DNA of 64,000 nucleotides. Origin: Plebeiibacterium marinum (lineage in GTDB: Bacteria; Bacteroidota; Bacteroidia; Bacteroidales; Marinilabiliaceae). Below the pieces are notes generated by a model that had not been told where the DNA came from, ran no database searches, and saw only the letters and a program-made list of their open reading frames with translations. Of this stretch, positions 1 to 8,629 are shown one piece after another. Position 1 is the first letter of the stretch; every line of letters begins with the position of its first letter. The DNA is taken from assembly GCF_026013615.1 (NCBI RefSeq), contig NZ_JAPDPI010000001.1:186001-250000 (forward strand), given 5' to 3'. The position numbers and the translations under genes are program-made.

Positions 1-357
1 TCTTAATAATTCAGGATCCATATTCCATGTTGTAGTTTCTGAATCAATAAAGACAGGCATAGCTCCCTGATATACTATTGGATTAACAGTTGCCGAAAAC
101 GTAAACGTAGATACCATCACTTCATCGCCAGAATTAACACCTAATAATATCATTGCTAAATGTAATGCTGCAGTTCCTGAACTTAGAGCAGCAGTACTTC
201 TGACATTACAATAACTTGATAAATCCTCTTCAAATGCATCCACATTAGGACCCAATGGCGCAATCCAGTTTTGATCAAATGCCTCATTTATGTATTTCTG
301 TTCATTACCAGACATATTCGGAGGTGATAGAAATACTCTTAATTCATTTGTTAACAT
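1..357 (-). CDS. PglE-like sugar transaminase (DegT/DnrJ/EryC1/StrS family), N-terminal part
   Basis: Only the first 119 codons lie in the window; the reading frame is open to base 1. The opening (FLSPPNMSGNEQKYINEAF, then WIAPLGPNVDAFE) is the typical start of PglE-type PLP-dependent transaminases, which make UDP-4-amino-4,6-dideoxy-GlcNAc from the 4-keto sugar. SSGTAALHLAM (residues 59-69) and GDEV (77-80) are cofactor-fold motifs of the family. The catalytic Lys lies outside the window. It is the last visible gene of the long minus-strand polysaccharide locus, and a PglC-like phosphoglycosyl transferase sits three genes upstream. That supports a bacillosamine-type first sugar. The family is certain; the exact substrate is inferred. 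Confidence 0.85.
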   Translation of the reverse strand, partial: MLTNELRVFLSPPNMSGNEQKYINEAFDQNWIAPLGPNVDAFEEDLSSYCNVRSTAALSSGTAALHLAMILLGVNSGDEVMVSTFTFSATVNPIVYQGAMPVFIDSETTTWNMDPELLR

Positions 358-402
358 ACTATTAAAATATTTAAGATTAGGGAATTATCACACAACTACA
401 AT

Positions 403-1851
403 TTAAAATTGAAAATAAATAAATTCCTGTTCACTTCCATTAAAAATTACAATCATGAAAATAATTATTGAGTATATAGTATACCTTAATAACACATGCC
501 AATCAACCCAAAGTTTTTCAATTGCATATTGACATGAGCGGCCTTTCCACTCTATTAGGAGAAAACACATTACTATTACTAAAACCAACAAAGCTTTTTT
601 CATCCCTAAAAACATTGGGACAGAAAAAATTGTCACAGAAAACATACTCAACAAATAGCTATAGGCATGCGAGATGTCATTAGCCCTAAAAAACACCCAT
701 GCAATAAGAGTCAGACTAAAAGTGACCATCATTAAAGTAAACTCACGTATTGATGGAAGAATTTTTCCTTTTGCAACCACTTCCAAATTGCTTCTGTTTT
801 TTTTTGCTAACAAAAGAGGAAGAAAATAGATGGCATTTAGTACACCCCATACAATAAAGGTCCAATTTGCTCCATGCCAAAAACCACTAACAATAAAGAT
901 AACAAAGGTATTTCTCACCTTACTCCAAATTCCGCCACGACTTCCTCCTAAAGGTATATATAGATAATCACGAAACCATGTTGACAAAGATATATGCCAG
1001 CGACGCCAAAACTCGGCAATATCTCTTGAAAAATAAGGAAAATTAAAGTTTTGCATTAAACTAAATCCAAATAAACGTGAAGTTCCTATTGCAATATCAG
1101 AATAACCTGAAAAGTCGCCATAAATTTGAAACGCAAAGAAAAAGGCACCAAGTAATAAGGTACTACCCGAATATGCTTCTGAATTATTAAAAATTAAATT
1201 TGCAAATTCTGCACAATTATCAGCAATTACAATCTTTTTAAACAGCCCCCATAAAATCTGTCGCATTCCGTCTACGGCATTTGAATAATCAAAATCACGT
1301 TTATAATAAAACTGAGGTAACAAATGTGTAGCTCGTTCAATTGGACCTGCTACTAATTGAGGAAAGAAACTAACAAATGCAGAAAACGCAATAAGATCTT
1401 TTGTTGGCTCAAGTTTTTTTCTATAAACATCAATTGTATAACTTAAAGTCTGAAATGTATAAAAGCTTATCCCTACAGGTAAAATAATATTCAATGAATT
1501 AGCTTTAATATCTGTTCCTAAAAACTTAAAGGCTGTAATAAAGTTATCCAGAAAAAAATTATAATATTTAAAGAATCCTAAAAACCCGAGGTTAACCAGA
1601 ATTGAAATCCATAATAGTACTTTTCTGCGTGATACTTTAGATTCATTTTTTAGTTTAAGCCCTACACTATAATCAACTAATGTGCTAAAGAATATTAATG
1701 AAAGAAATCGATAATCCCACCATCCATAAAACAGATAACTAGCTGCTACAATTAGTAAATTCTGAAATCTCAGGCTCTTATTAATCACAAACCAGTATAA
1801 TATAAAGACAACTGGCAAGAATATGGCAAAATCAATAGAATTAAATAACAT
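403..1851 (-). CDS. MBOAT family O-acyltransferase (AlgI-like)
   Basis: A 482-residue polytopic membrane protein of the MBOAT family, which moves acyl groups (usually acetyl) across the inner membrane onto extracellular polysaccharide. The start MLFNSIDFAIFLPVVFILYW is characteristic of the AlgI branch. Conserved features are FSGYSDIAIG (247-256), WRRWHISLSTWFRDYLYIPLGG-type sequence around H286, and SGFWHGANW with the presumed catalytic H326. Length matches AlgI/PatA-type proteins. The next gene downstream (stop at 1863) encodes an SGNH-type partner, the usual two-component arrangement: MBOAT supplies the acyl group and the periplasmic esterase-fold protein places it. It very probably O-acetylates the product of this locus. 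Confidence 0.93.
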   Translation of the reverse strand: MLFNSIDFAIFLPVVFILYWFVINKSLRFQNLLIVAASYLFYGWWDYRFLSLIFFSTLVDYSVGLKLKNESKVSRRKVLLWISILVNLGFLGFFKYYNFFLDNFITAFKFLGTDIKANSLNIILPVGISFYTFQTLSYTIDVYRKKLEPTKDLIAFSAFVSFFPQLVAGPIERATHLLPQFYYKRDFDYSNAVDGMRQILWGLFKKIVIADNCAEFANLIFNNSEAYSGSTLLLGAFFFAFQIYGDFSGYSDIAIGTSRLFGFSLMQNFNFPYFSRDIAEFWRRWHISLSTWFRDYLYIPLGGSRGGIWSKVRNTFVIFIVSGFWHGANWTFIVWGVLNAIYFLPLLLAKKNRSNLEVVAKGKILPSIREFTLMMVTFSLTLIAWVFFRANDISHAYSYLLSMFSVTIFSVPMFLGMKKALLVLVIVMCFLLIEWKGRSCQYAIEKLWVDWHVLLRYTIYSIIIFMIVIFNGSEQEFIYFQF

Positions 1852-1862
1852 TGATGTATGTT

Positions 1863-2819
1863 CTAGTGTTGGTTGTTATTGATTTGACTAAATGTTTTTT
1901 TTAAATCAGAAATGAGGACTTGAGTAAACATGGTAGAACCTGTTATATTTAAGTGACTGGCGTTATAAAACAGACTTTTATTGTAACTCAAAAAACTATT
2001 AGAATAATCAATAAATGGAATATCATATTTATTTGCTAATTGGTTATATATTTCGAAAATATGTTCCCTGTTCTTCACAAAATCCTGTCCTTCGATATAT
2101 TCTGGGGTATACACAAACGTTAACAAAATATTTTGACGCTTCAATTCTTTAATAAACTCTTCTAACAAATCCACAAGCTCTGGGTCTATCTGAATTTCAA
2201 AATTTTCATATTTGTTTTTTGCTATATTAAAATCCTCATTCCAGTCTTCTTCCATACCTAGATATCCATTTGTCCTGACTTTATCTTCATTATTAGAGAA
2301 AAGCTTTAATAAAAGATCTGACTTTCCTTTATACCTTACTAATGGTAAGACGTAATCTAAAAATGAAAATCCATTATATGATCTTGTAAATTGATAAATA
2401 TCCCAATCCCAAAGCATATATGGCAAAAACTGATTTAATCCATACAAATCCTTTGCTTTAGCTAGGGAAAACACATCTATTGATAAAATAACCATTTTTG
2501 GGGGTCTATTCCGTTCGATGTATTCTTTATGTCTAAGAAATTGAATATTGAAATTTTGGCCATCAACACCAAAATTATAACACATTAGTTTTGTTGAATC
2601 TAATATCTGATTCGGATTAATATGAACCCAAGCTCTTGACGATCCATAAACAGCTACATCCACATCTAATTCTTCGCTATAAATATCATTCCATACTTCA
2701 TATTCCCCAGGATACTCATGAATTTCTTTTATTTTAATTGAAAGCAGTGAATCAATAAAAATAGAAACAAAAAACAATGAAACTGTAAATAAAAGTAAAC
2801 GCTCAATAAACTTTTTCAT
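1863..2819 (-). CDS. SGNH-type acyltransferase partner of the MBOAT protein
   Basis: 318 residues with one N-terminal membrane anchor (about residues 7-28) and an extracytoplasmic domain. GSSRAWVHINP (59-69) looks like the block I Ser motif of SGNH/DltD/AlgJ-like proteins, with S61 the likely nucleophile. The C-terminal NASHLN (286-291) aligns with the DxxH block, but Asn stands where the catalytic Asp is usual; H289 is kept. The gene lies 11 bp upstream of the MBOAT gene in the same operon, so it is probably the periplasmic transferase that acylates the polysaccharide. Similarity is motif-level only, and the Asp to Asn change leaves activity open. Confidence 0.7.
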   Translation of the reverse strand: MKKFIERLLLFTVSLFFVSIFIDSLLSIKIKEIHEYPGEYEVWNDIYSEELDVDVAVYGSSRAWVHINPNQILDSTKLMCYNFGVDGQNFNIQFLRHKEYIERNRPPKMVILSIDVFSLAKAKDLYGLNQFLPYMLWDWDIYQFTRSYNGFSFLDYVLPLVRYKGKSDLLLKLFSNNEDKVRTNGYLGMEEDWNEDFNIAKNKYENFEIQIDPELVDLLEEFIKELKRQNILLTFVYTPEYIEGQDFVKNREHIFEIYNQLANKYDIPFIDYSNSFLSYNKSLFYNASHLNITGSTMFTQVLISDLKKTFSQINNNQH

Positions 2820-2953
2820 TATAAGATTTTAGAAGCATAATCAATTATAAAATAGCACAAAATTAGTGCGGAGGTATTTAATAGAAACAAAATCCCTTTC
2901 TTATTCCATCAATTATGCGGCAAGCAATAATATTTCTCACACTAAATACCGAC

Positions 2954-3535
2954 CTATTTAAAACCAAAAATTGTTTTAAGTATTATATTAATATCCGTAA
3001 ATAGTGAATTGTTATAATAATATGTTAAATTAATACTTACTTTATCAGGCCAGATCACTTCATCATTATAAGTCTTTGGCTCATCCACTGAGGCTAATAT
3101 TTCTTCCTCGTTAGCATATTTTAAAGAAGCCGGTCCTGTTATCCCCGGACGCAATTCCAATATTTTTCGCTCCTCGCCGGATAGTCTTTCATAATATTCG
3201 GGCATATCCGGCCTGGGACCGACAAAACTCATATCTCCAATTAATACATTATATAATTCTGGGAGTTCATCAAGTTTAAATTTTCTTAATACCGCCCCCA
3301 AAGGAGTAATTCTATCTTCACCTTTAACAGAAATAGTATTTCCCCCATGGCAAACAATCATTGTTCTGAATTTATAAATCTTAAATAATTTCCCGTACCG
3401 ACCGACTCTTTTTTGAACAAACAAAGCGGGACCTGGCATTCTTAATTTTATTAAAAATGTAATAATTAACAACAACGGCCATAGAAATAAAAGTCCAATA
3501 AAAGATGCCACAATATCAAAAATACGCTTTATCAT
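2954..3535 (-). CDS. Initiating phosphoglycosyl transferase (PglC-like sugar transferase)
   Basis: 193 residues, the size of the minimal monotopic phosphoglycosyl transferases such as PglC. It transfers a sugar-1-phosphate from a UDP-sugar to undecaprenyl phosphate at the cytoplasmic face, the first step of repeat-unit assembly. One hydrophobic re-entrant segment (about 11-30) is followed by the family motifs KFRTM (55-59), the catalytic Asp-Glu dyad in LDELPE (D89, E90) and GPRPD (106-110). It lacks the large N-terminal domain of WbaP/WcaJ. With the PglE-like gene at the window edge, a 4-amino- or diacetamido-trideoxyhexose is the likely first sugar. About 130 bp without a recognisable signal separates it from the next downstream gene. 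Confidence 0.93.
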   Translation of the reverse strand: MIKRIFDIVASFIGLLFLWPLLLIITFLIKLRMPGPALFVQKRVGRYGKLFKIYKFRTMIVCHGGNTISVKGEDRITPLGAVLRKFKLDELPELYNVLIGDMSFVGPRPDMPEYYERLSGEERKILELRPGITGPASLKYANEEEILASVDEPKTYNDEVIWPDKVSINLTYYYNNSLFTDINIILKTIFGFK

Positions 3536-3543
3536 ATTTGTCC

Positions 3544-4851
3544 TTATACATTTAGCAATTCATTATAAACATCATAAAATCCATCCCAATATCCAAAAAA
3601 GCTTGAATTGTGAAATAATATAGTGAGACCCATGTGATACTTTTTAGCAATTGAAACATAATTTCTAATAACTTCCTTTGATTTATTTATTGAATAATTC
3701 CTACGCTGCTTTAATGTACCATCCATAATTACTAAAGGACGCTCCTTTAATTTTAATTCTTTTCTGTTTATAAAATCAAAAACGGTAAATTCATCTCCAG
3801 TACCACACCTAAATCCCTCTATATCGGCATATCCTAGAGAACTATCAATGTGCATTCCACAACTATCCCATATAGAAAGTGTCTTTGGCATATCCATTCT
3901 TAAAAAATGCTGCCTCCCTTCAGAAACCTTTTGCTGTAAGGCATTCTCAATCATATCTTTTTCATACTCCCATCTTTCCATATTATTATAAGTATAATAT
4001 CCCGGATGAAATCCTAAAATATGTCCCCGCTCTTTTATCTTATTTACCACTGATAAAAACTTCTTTCTTTTGATATAATAACTCGTATCAAAAGGTTGCT
4101 TACTATCTGTAGACATAAAATAAAAATGGGATTTAAGTCCCAATTTTTCACTCACCTCCATTAAATACTCATATGTATCGAAAGGATCTTTCCCCCAAAC
4201 ATATCCAAGATTTTTAGCCGCTAACAATAGATTTCTCCTCTTGATTAAATCCCCCAATACAGTACGATAAGATGAATATGTTAAAGCATCCACGTCATGT
4301 GTTAATGAAAGCTGAAATTCTTTGTATACTCTTTTGCCTTTGTATCCCAAATCCACCAACATATTCCAAAGCATCTCAACATACTCATTTACAACTGGTC
4401 GGTGAAGAAGATTGTTTTTCCCTAATAAACTTTGATTCCCGGGAAATCGACCATGGTCATCATTATTCATTCCCAAATATTCTTCCCATCTGGAAAGCAT
4501 AAAAAAAGACGAAGCAAATATATCGATTCCGCAAACTAAAGTTTCATCTGTAATAGTCATTTCTTCATCACCAAATAAAACTGGTATATCTTTTTCAACG
4601 ATATACTTATTCTTACATAATTTTACGTCTTTGGGAATTGCATTTTTATTAAGATAAGATTTTTCCTTCCTTAAATTACCCCAGAAATGATCCTTAAAAA
4701 GAATCAAACTTCCATTAAAACCAATTGAATAACCTTCATTAGATTCATTCGCTGATATAGAATATTCTAATCCCAGGAATTGTCTGAATATAACACCTAG
4801 AATATAGCAACGTTCATTAATATTATCTACAGGAATTGTAATATGCAACAT
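3544..4851 (-). CDS. NodB-like polysaccharide deacetylase-family protein
   Basis: About 435 residues. The N-terminal half resembles the poorly characterised domain often fused to deacetylases in Bacteroidota exopolysaccharide loci. The second half is a NodB-like barrel: LTHDVDALTY supplies the first metal-binding Asp, GFHPGYYTY a downstream His motif, and LFHNSSFFGYW the terminal block. No signal peptide is seen, so a cytoplasmic place is likely, which is odd for a deacetylase of secreted glycan. A TTG at 4857 would add two codons; the ATG at 4851 is preferred. It lies 8 bp upstream of the PglC-like gene. Function is inferred by fold; the substrate is unknown. Confidence 0.7.
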   Translation of the reverse strand: MLHITIPVDNINERCYILGVIFRQFLGLEYSISANESNEGYSIGFNGSLILFKDHFWGNLRKEKSYLNKNAIPKDVKLCKNKYIVEKDIPVLFGDEEMTITDETLVCGIDIFASSFFMLSRWEEYLGMNNDDHGRFPGNQSLLGKNNLLHRPVVNEYVEMLWNMLVDLGYKGKRVYKEFQLSLTHDVDALTYSSYRTVLGDLIKRRNLLLAAKNLGYVWGKDPFDTYEYLMEVSEKLGLKSHFYFMSTDSKQPFDTSYYIKRKKFLSVVNKIKERGHILGFHPGYYTYNNMERWEYEKDMIENALQQKVSEGRQHFLRMDMPKTLSIWDSCGMHIDSSLGYADIEGFRCGTGDEFTVFDFINRKELKLKERPLVIMDGTLKQRRNYSINKSKEVIRNYVSIAKKYHMGLTILFHNSSFFGYWDGFYDVYNELLNV

Positions 4852-4874
4852 AAACAACTTTAATATTCGTATTA

Positions 4875-5828
4875 TTATTTATATTTATTATTATACCCAA
4901 TCCATTTTTTTATAACAGTCTTTAGCCTATTCTTCAAAAGATTTATTTTATGTTTAGTATTACTGATTCTGTCCTTATAAACATGAAAATACACTTCTTG
5001 AGCTCCACCGAATTGGCTATAGAAACTATTTATCCCTTTGATCATTGAACCTTCAAAATCAAAACATTTAGAGATATTTGAAGCAATATTAATTCCTTCC
5101 CATAATAATAAAGCTGCAGCGCCTGAATTTTTATATTTAGGATCTGTTCCTGAAATTAAATTGTAGAAAACATTCTCATCATAAATAAACAAATTTCCAG
5201 AATGAATATTACCTTCATTATCTTTTGCAAAGATCATTTTACACGCATTATTTTCTCTTGCTGCACTATAAATATCTTTAATAAGTTTTTTGGACCAAGG
5301 ATTTCCCATATTCTGTTTAGCAAAGGTTTTATCCAATAAATACAAAAGAAGATCCAAATCTTCACTATGTACTAATTCGAGTTTTTTACGCGCTCTTTTT
5401 ATACTGTTTTTAACATTTCCAGAAAAGCCTTTAAATACAATATCTACATCACTAATATCTTTGAGGCGATAACTTACTTTTGGAGTAATCTTATAATAAT
5501 TCCAATAGAATGGCATAAAATCTTTATTATTAGTATCCAAACAAATACTTACTTCTGACCTTTCCGGAACCATTTTTAATAGTTTATCAACAATAATTCT
5601 CTGATTTTTCAAATGTCTATCCGTAGATACGATACTATTACACATCCAAAATCCTAAAGTTTGAGTTAAAATTGGCATGCATATCATTTTATTATACTCT
5701 ACAATTGGCCACCTGGCAATCACTTCCTCATTTTCTTCAATCAATATCTCTCTCCAGTTACCTTGCGCTACAGCATCTAACCACCATGGTTGTTCGAAAA
5801 TGCTATTAGTATATTTTGATATCTTCAT
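4875..5828 (-). CDS. FemAB-like / GNAT-fold acyltransferase
   Basis: 317 residues of the FemAB-like (BioF2/Acetyltransf_6) GNAT superfamily. The pattern is an N-terminal acceptor half (NSIFEQPWWLDAV near the start), a basic stretch after the SIKRAR motif and a C-terminal GNAT core ending in FDFEGSMIKGINSFYSQFGG. Members transfer aminoacyl or acyl groups to amino sugars or peptides. A second FemAB-like gene occurs at 29990-30916. Here it stands between NodB-like and GNAT genes, so it probably decorates a sugar of the repeat unit. Which acyl group is used cannot be read from the sequence. Confidence 0.75.
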   Translation of the reverse strand: MKISKYTNSIFEQPWWLDAVAQGNWREILIEENEEVIARWPIVEYNKMICMPILTQTLGFWMCNSIVSTDRHLKNQRIIVDKLLKMVPERSEVSICLDTNNKDFMPFYWNYYKITPKVSYRLKDISDVDIVFKGFSGNVKNSIKRARKKLELVHSEDLDLLLYLLDKTFAKQNMGNPWSKKLIKDIYSAARENNACKMIFAKDNEGNIHSGNLFIYDENVFYNLISGTDPKYKNSGAAALLLWEGINIASNISKCFDFEGSMIKGINSFYSQFGGAQEVYFHVYKDRISNTKHKINLLKNRLKTVIKKWIGYNNKYK

Positions 5829-5855
5829 TCTTTTTTATTCAGGCAAGTAAATCAA

Positions 5856-6461
5856 TTAATTATCAACTTTACATTTCTGCACAAATTCTACTAATAAGTA
5901 ATCATTCGATAGTTCCTTTATAACAACCATCGCAGTATTTTTCTTATGTGCACTAATTACTGCTGTATTATTTTTGCTTATTGTGGATAAGCAACGAAAT
6001 CCCATATTCCACGATATAGTATACATAATATTGTTCATTAACTCCCCGATTCCTTTTCCTCGGAAATCTTTATCAATTAGTCTCCCCACGAAACATTCTT
6101 TATTGCAAAAAAAACGCAAAAAGAAATAACCAACCAGTTGATCCTTACAGAATACCCCCATCATTAAAAAGGCACTTTTATTAAGTTGCTTTTGAAGAGA
6201 TACTATATCAAAGCCATGAGGACTAAAGTATCTCAAATCCTTTTCATTCTGATTATCAATCAAATAAAATAAATCCGAAATATCTATTCTACCAAGTGAT
6301 CTAAAAGTATACTCTTCTGTATTATTTCTATTATAAACCTCTTCAAGTATTTTATCCAATTCTCCCTGGTAAACAACTCTAAATATTATATCATTAACAC
6401 CTTCAAGGATACGCCACAAAATAGCGAAATGATGTTTAACAAAGATCAAGATTTTTTCCAT
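5856..6461 (-). CDS. GNAT family N-acetyltransferase
   Basis: 201 residues. The acetyl-CoA-binding motif A is visible as DKDFRGKGIGELMNNIM (R-x-x-G-x-G/A), followed by CLSTISKNNTAVISAHKKN, the usual motif B region. Its start codon overlaps the stop of the upstream ATP-grasp gene by one base (TAATG), so the two are probably translationally coupled. It may acetylate an amino group on a sugar or on an attached amino acid. The acceptor is unknown, and no signal peptide or membrane segment is evident. Confidence 0.78.
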   Translation of the reverse strand: MEKILIFVKHHFAILWRILEGVNDIIFRVVYQGELDKILEEVYNRNNTEEYTFRSLGRIDISDLFYLIDNQNEKDLRYFSPHGFDIVSLQKQLNKSAFLMMGVFCKDQLVGYFFLRFFCNKECFVGRLIDKDFRGKGIGELMNNIMYTISWNMGFRCLSTISKNNTAVISAHKKNTAMVVIKELSNDYLLVEFVQKCKVDN

Positions 6462-7468
6462 TACTGGTATGCTAATAATTTACTCTTCAAACCTTTTTTT
6501 ACAGGTAATTGCCATAAAGTTTTACACCAATTATGGTTCCCTTCTATTAACTCTGGTCCCGCATTTGTTATTGCAACATCCCAGCCAATTGATTTATTAT
6601 CCTGATTAAAAAGAGCTGCTCGTTCAACTATTTGAACTACTTCCTTCCAAAATGGAATCTGAAAATTCTTTATACTTACCTCAGTTATTGGATGAATATC
6701 AACATCATCCTTCATTATATCACTAAAAACTCCAGCTCCACACACAACACCGGATTCCATATCAATAGGAGCAGCAATATTTCCTGCTGCCATATTATCT
6801 ACTGGCGAATTAACAGTAACTCTAAGCCTTGCTCCTAAAAAGTCAACTTTGCCATTATTTAACTGAGTAAAAACTCTAACTGTATTTAAACCTGAAGGAG
6901 ATAGCTTCATTAGTTCATCATGTTGAACAACGTACTCCTCAACCATATCAAAATCACTATCCTTCATATATTCAACCAGGCTTTGGGGTGAATATTCAGA
7001 ACATTGGATGACCTCAACTTCTGCTCCTACCTGTCCCTTAGAACCTTTAAGCACTAACTTTTTCGAACCATTTTTTATGAACTCTTGCAAAGAAGCTATA
7101 TTAGATTGAATCATATCAAGAGTAGAATATTTCCTCCTAATAAATTCCTTATAGAGATTTAAAAACTCAATTTTATTTTCTAATACCGATCTATTTTTCC
7201 TTGGATTCATCTTTAATTGGAACTCATACATAAATCCTGACCCAGCCCAATTACTCTTCTCAATTCTTTTTAAATTATAAAAACGAAATTGGTAATAATC
7301 TTTTATTGATATATTAAATTTAAATACATCAATAATTGAGTGAAAAATGATAAGCAAACGAGGTTTACCTTTTAGCTTTGCAACATATTCTGAAAACTTT
7401 TTTGTCTTCTTCAACTCCCCCTGCTTAAGGTAGTAGCATAAATACATGAACCGTCTAAACAAACTCAT
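6461..7468 (-). CDS. Sugar-transfer-associated ATP-grasp protein
   Basis: 335 residues resembling the ATP-grasp family found in glycan loci. Visible blocks are SKKLVLKGSKGQVGAEVEV (nucleotide-binding Lys and glycine loop), FDMVEEYVVQHDEL (adenine contact), GLNTVRVFTQL and a C-terminal GWDVAITNAGPELIEGNHN holding the metal-binding Glu and Asn. ATP-grasp enzymes activate a carboxylate as an acyl phosphate and join it to an amine. In this locus that suggests linking an amino acid to a sugar or uronic acid. It precedes the GNAT and FemAB-like genes in transcription order. The reaction is inferred from fold and context. Confidence 0.8.
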   Translation of the reverse strand: MSLFRRFMYLCYYLKQGELKKTKKFSEYVAKLKGKPRLLIIFHSIIDVFKFNISIKDYYQFRFYNLKRIEKSNWAGSGFMYEFQLKMNPRKNRSVLENKIEFLNLYKEFIRRKYSTLDMIQSNIASLQEFIKNGSKKLVLKGSKGQVGAEVEVIQCSEYSPQSLVEYMKDSDFDMVEEYVVQHDELMKLSPSGLNTVRVFTQLNNGKVDFLGARLRVTVNSPVDNMAAGNIAAPIDMESGVVCGAGVFSDIMKDDVDIHPITEVSIKNFQIPFWKEVVQIVERAALFNQDNKSIGWDVAITNAGPELIEGNHNWCKTLWQLPVKKGLKSKLLAYQ

Positions 7469-7495
7469 TTAAATATTTTTAATGCGTTTAAAAAC

Positions 7496-8608
7496 TTACA
7501 ATAGGTAAAAATAATTATTCATTGCCTCCCTGGATGTAACAAATTCTACATCAGGCCATTTTTTCACAATCTGTTTAAGAAGTTTCTCCAACTCACTAAT
7601 CCCCGCATCCCTATTTTCCTTACATATTGTTCCCATAAAATTTGCCCTATGAGTACTTATGTTAGCAGGTTTCCCCCACCTAAAAGATGCTTCAATTTGT
7701 TTTAAGGTATATTCAATACCTCTATAATTCTTTTCTGTAGGTTCAAATACACAATTACGTGTATAATATATTAATCCATCATTTGTTTTTTTGCCAGGTG
7801 TGTACTTTTTTACTTTTATTGAACCTCTACTATCGGGAATAGTCATATTGCGATTAACATATAAATACTTTATTCCTGATTTTGCTAAACTTTTTTCAAA
7901 AATTGGATGAAATACAAGATTTGATGGGGCAAATACTTCTGGTTTAAATTCAAAAGTGGTTTCAAAAATTTTTACTGCATCAAATATTGATTGTTTTAAA
8001 AAAGGTATATGATGCTCTGAAGCAAAAAAAAACTCTGGCCTAAACCCCTGAACTTCTTTATGTATATTTGATAAGCAAAGTGAAACAAAGCCATGATCAA
8101 ATGCAGTTCGTAATTCTTCATTACCCTGCCTTAGCTCCTCCATCCAAACCTGAACCGAAATATGCTCGCGTCCATGCAATTCTGGAAAAAAAATTCCTCT
8201 ATCAATCCCCTGCCTCCATATATTAAATACATTATTATCGTAGTACTTTTCCAGGGTATGTGTAAAGGGTTCGTAGAAATATGTTTTATATCCTGACTCC
8301 TTGATCTTATCAAAATCAGGGTTAGTCATGTTACAAACTGCTGTAATTACAGCACTATTTCCTTTACTATCTTTTACCTGCTCCAAACACTCAAATAATA
8401 TTTGCAAATCCTCTGAACTGGCTAATGTATCATAATCATACCTACTAGGCTTAATATTTAAACCTGATTTAATTATTTTTTCATGTACCTTTTTTGAAGG
8501 CATACGAATCCCTCCCCAATCATCACATTCAATAACCACATATTTTTTTTTTATATGTTTTCCTGGTATATTTTTAAGATTGGTCTTAATTATCTCTTTA
8601 AAGTTCAT
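7496..8608 (-). CDS. NodB-like (polysaccharide deacetylase-like) protein, paralogue 1
   Basis: 370 residues, the same length as the protein encoded at 19627-20739, and clearly its paralogue. Shared blocks are VVIE(C/S)DDWG(G/S)IRMPS near the N-terminus (D29, D30, W31 here), an AV(I)TA segment, an F(Y)PxxHxREHxxVxxWM block, and a C-terminal SxHRxNFxG. The Asp pair and His residues suit a metal-dependent NodB-like barrel. It has no signal peptide and is probably cytoplasmic. A role in deacetylating or otherwise modifying a lipid-linked precursor is possible; no function is established from the sequence. Confidence 0.65.
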   Translation of the reverse strand: MNFKEIIKTNLKNIPGKHIKKKYVVIECDDWGGIRMPSKKVHEKIIKSGLNIKPSRYDYDTLASSEDLQILFECLEQVKDSKGNSAVITAVCNMTNPDFDKIKESGYKTYFYEPFTHTLEKYYDNNVFNIWRQGIDRGIFFPELHGREHISVQVWMEELRQGNEELRTAFDHGFVSLCLSNIHKEVQGFRPEFFFASEHHIPFLKQSIFDAVKIFETTFEFKPEVFAPSNLVFHPIFEKSLAKSGIKYLYVNRNMTIPDSRGSIKVKKYTPGKKTNDGLIYYTRNCVFEPTEKNYRGIEYTLKQIEASFRWGKPANISTHRANFMGTICKENRDAGISELEKLLKQIVKKWPDVEFVTSREAMNNYFYLL

Positions 8609-8629
8609 AGGGAATATATTTAATGATAC

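Noticed and set aside
2820-2953. The 134-bp gap before the SGNH-type gene's downstream neighbour as a possible RNA or promoter site
   Set aside because: No hairpin with a T-run, exact TAnnTTTG box or protein-like reading was found.
7496-8608. The NodB-like paralogues as CRISPR, toxin or defence components because of their odd context
   Set aside because: No defence-type domain or repeat array is present; surroundings are wholly glycan biosynthesis.
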